From positions 1 to 51,428 of the forward strand of contig CAJJIV010000001.1 in NCBI GenBank assembly GCA_905187655.1: a DNA stretch of 51,428 bases. Direction: 5' to 3'. A program made the translations under genes and the position numbers. The notes beneath the pieces are model-generated. The model searched no databases and had not been told where the DNA came from. It was given only the letters and a program-made list of their open reading frames with translations. This document shows positions 50,331-51,428 of the stretch, one piece after another. Source of the DNA: an uncultured Eubacteriales bacterium. GTDB taxonomy: Bacteria; Bacillota; Clostridia; Christensenellales; UBA1242. How positions within the stretch are numbered: position 1 is the stretch's first letter; each line of letters begins with the position of its first letter.

Positions 50331-51137
50331 ATGTCAAAAATAATAATTTCAAGCGAAAAACAAATCAATCTTCATCAGAACCATCGTGAAAGGGTTAAAG
50401 ATAGATTTGTTAAGTATGGATTAAGCAATTTTATGGAGCACGAAATACTAGAATTATTGTTGTTTTATGCAGTTCCGCAGGTGGACACCAATCCTATTTC
50501 TCATCAGTTAATAAATAAATTTAAAAACTTAAAGAATGTTTTTAATGCTGATATTAATGATTTAATTAGCATTCCGGGCATAGGTATGCATAGTGCAATA
50601 CTAATAAAATTAATCCCAGAACTTGCACGCCTATTAAATGAAAGTAAAAATGATAAACTGAAATACTTAAATAATCAAGAAAATTCAAAAGAATTTGCTA
50701 AAAGATTATTTGAAAATGTAACAAATGAAGAGTTTTATGTTATTTGCCTAGATGACAGTAATGGAATTATTAATACTCACAAAGAAACTTCAGGAGAGTT
50801 TAGTAAGGTAGAAGTTCAGATAAGAAAAATAACTGACCACATTTTAAAGAGTAGGTGTTCTAGGATAATTATTGCACACAATCACCCATTTGCCGATGCT
50901 GAACCATCAGATGAAGACCTAGTTATGACACACAAACTTTACAGCAGTTGTATATTAAATGATATAGACATTTTAGATCATATTATTTATTCGCCCACAA
51001 AAATATACAGTTTTGCTGAAACCGGAATGTTAAAAAACATAAGGAACGATATTCTAGTGCTGTTGAATTATGGCAAAAATGCCTATAAATCAAAACAGTT
51101 CAGAGAAAATACAACCCCTTATGTAATTTTAAAATAA
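50331..51137 (+). CDS. radC: RadC-like JAB/MPN-domain protein
   Basis: 268 residues: an N-terminal helix-hairpin-helix region (~10-105, LISIPGIGMHSAILIKL) and a C-terminal JAMM domain with metal motif HNHPFADAEPSDED. Despite its name the family's role in repair is unclear; the fold is that of zinc peptidases. A C-terminal ~30-residue basic extension follows. The start has only a weak site (TTAGG). Confidence 0.9.
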   Translation: MSKIIISSEKQINLHQNHRERVKDRFVKYGLSNFMEHEILELLLFYAVPQVDTNPISHQLINKFKNLKNVFNADINDLISIPGIGMHSAILIKLIPELARLLNESKNDKLKYLNNQENSKEFAKRLFENVTNEEFYVICLDDSNGIINTHKETSGEFSKVEVQIRKITDHILKSRCSRIIIAHNHPFADAEPSDEDLVMTHKLYSSCILNDIDILDHIIYSPTKIYSFAETGMLKNIRNDILVLLNYGKNAYKSKQFRENTTPYVILK

Positions 51138-51165
51138 ATGTTGATTATATTTTTTTGTACAAAAT

Positions 51166-51194
51166 AAAAAGTCTTTCATGGTGAAAGACTTTTT
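51166..51194. terminator. Bidirectional terminator for radC and the tRNA
   Basis: A perfect 13 bp stem (AAAAAGTCTTTCA/TGAAAGACTTTTT, TGG loop) has T runs on both strands. It lies between the radC stop and the tRNA 3' end. Confidence 0.9.
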
Positions 51195-51196
51195 CT

Positions 51197-51273
51197 TGGT
51201 TGCGGAGGCAGGATTTGAACCTACGACCTTTGGGTTATGAGCCCAACGAGCTTCCGGGCTGCTCTACTCCGCG
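51197..51273 (-). tRNA. Initiator tRNA-Met (CAT anticodon)
   Basis: A 77 nt cloverleaf with encoded CCA. Acceptor arms CGCGGAG and CTCCGCA leave the first C opposite A, the C1-A72 mismatch that marks initiator tRNA. The anticodon stem has three consecutive G-C pairs (TTGGG/CCCAA around CTCATAA), the second initiator mark. GGTTCAAATC is the T loop. So this is the formyl-Met initiator and not an elongator. Confidence 0.96.
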
Positions 51274-51291
51274 ATAGTTACAACATTAGCA

Positions 51292-51320
51292 ATTTTAACA
51301 CAGCAAATGCATCTTGTCAA
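51292..51320 (-). promoter_or_regulatory. Initiator tRNA promoter
   Basis: On the minus strand TTGACA and TAAAAT are 17 bp apart, about 20 bp before the tRNA. Confidence 0.8.
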
Positions 51321-51428
51321 GTATATTTACATTATAAATAAAATTTATTGTAACGGCAAATATTTACCTTGTTTACTTACCATATAATTATATGCAAGAT
51401 GATTAATTATTTATTCCAAATGTAACAA
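51321..51428. other. AT-rich end of the window
   Basis: No gene seen. A 14 bp palindrome CATATAATTATATG lies at 51381-51394; in such AT-rich DNA it may be chance. Confidence 0.4.

Noticed and set aside
986..51137. TGA read as an amino acid throughout
   Set aside because: Conserved proteins are complete in the standard code with no in-frame TGA and TGG used for Trp, so absence of TGA stops does not by itself mean reassignment.
51381..51394. Palindrome CATATAATTATATG as an operator
   Set aside because: Purely AT-rich and near the window edge; expected by chance in such DNA.
1..51428. CRISPR array, integrase or prophage
   Set aside because: No regularly spaced repeats, cas genes, phage genes or integrase were seen.

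Overview
The window is AT-rich chromosomal DNA that looks like an uncultured low-GC Gram-positive bacterium of the class Clostridia. This rests on the S10-spc-alpha ribosomal gene order with rpsD between rpsK and rpoA, zinc-type S14, S4, L36 and adenylate kinase, strong AGGAGG-like ribosome binding sites, TTGACA/TATAAT promoters, and a large SRP RNA with an Alu domain. The genus cannot be told from sequence reading alone.

Layout. 1-533 has no convincing gene. 534-880 is the SRP RNA gene (minus strand) with its own promoter and terminator. 919-4055 is a plus-strand operon: a HEPN-like/CBS protein, then three RNA-modification enzymes (an RlmI/K-like methyltransferase, an RluA-type pseudouridine synthase, TlyA). 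4200-5465 is pgi on the minus strand. 5956-21743 is one long co-directional ribosomal block from rpsJ to rplQ, including secY, adk, map, infA, rpmJ and rpoA, with a strong promoter, a structured leader and a terminator. 21799-22647 is folD.

22686-26800 is the accessory part: two adjacent transcription units with eight small genes. Only the first, HicB-like, is recognisable. The four genes of the second unit (24313-26758) look like diverged tandem copies of one helical protein family, and this is my best candidate for something undescribed. 26812-29298 holds serS and a THUMP-domain rRNA methyltransferase on the minus strand. 29422-35697 holds a small orphan gene, then a unit of dnaB, an unusually short alaS, a membrane-anchored beta-solenoid protein and a degenerate transglutaminase-like protein. 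35766-43648 is a glycogen operon (glgB, glgA, glgP and a cytoplasmic GH13 glucosidase) without glgC. 43666-44945 is an IS3-family element with a -1 frameshift site and a missing right end. 45017-51137 holds an orphan gene, a YqeY-like gene, a membrane zinc-ribbon protein, a MacB/FtsX-type ABC transporter, a short-chain dehydrogenase and radC. The window closes with an initiator tRNA-Met at 51197-51273.

As a whole the window combines translation (ribosome, RNA modification, two aminoacyl-tRNA synthetases, initiator tRNA, SRP RNA), glycogen turnover around glucose-6-phosphate, and a small set of lineage-specific genes. Across the 64 reading frames I annotate, every stop codon is TAA or TAG and none is TGA.
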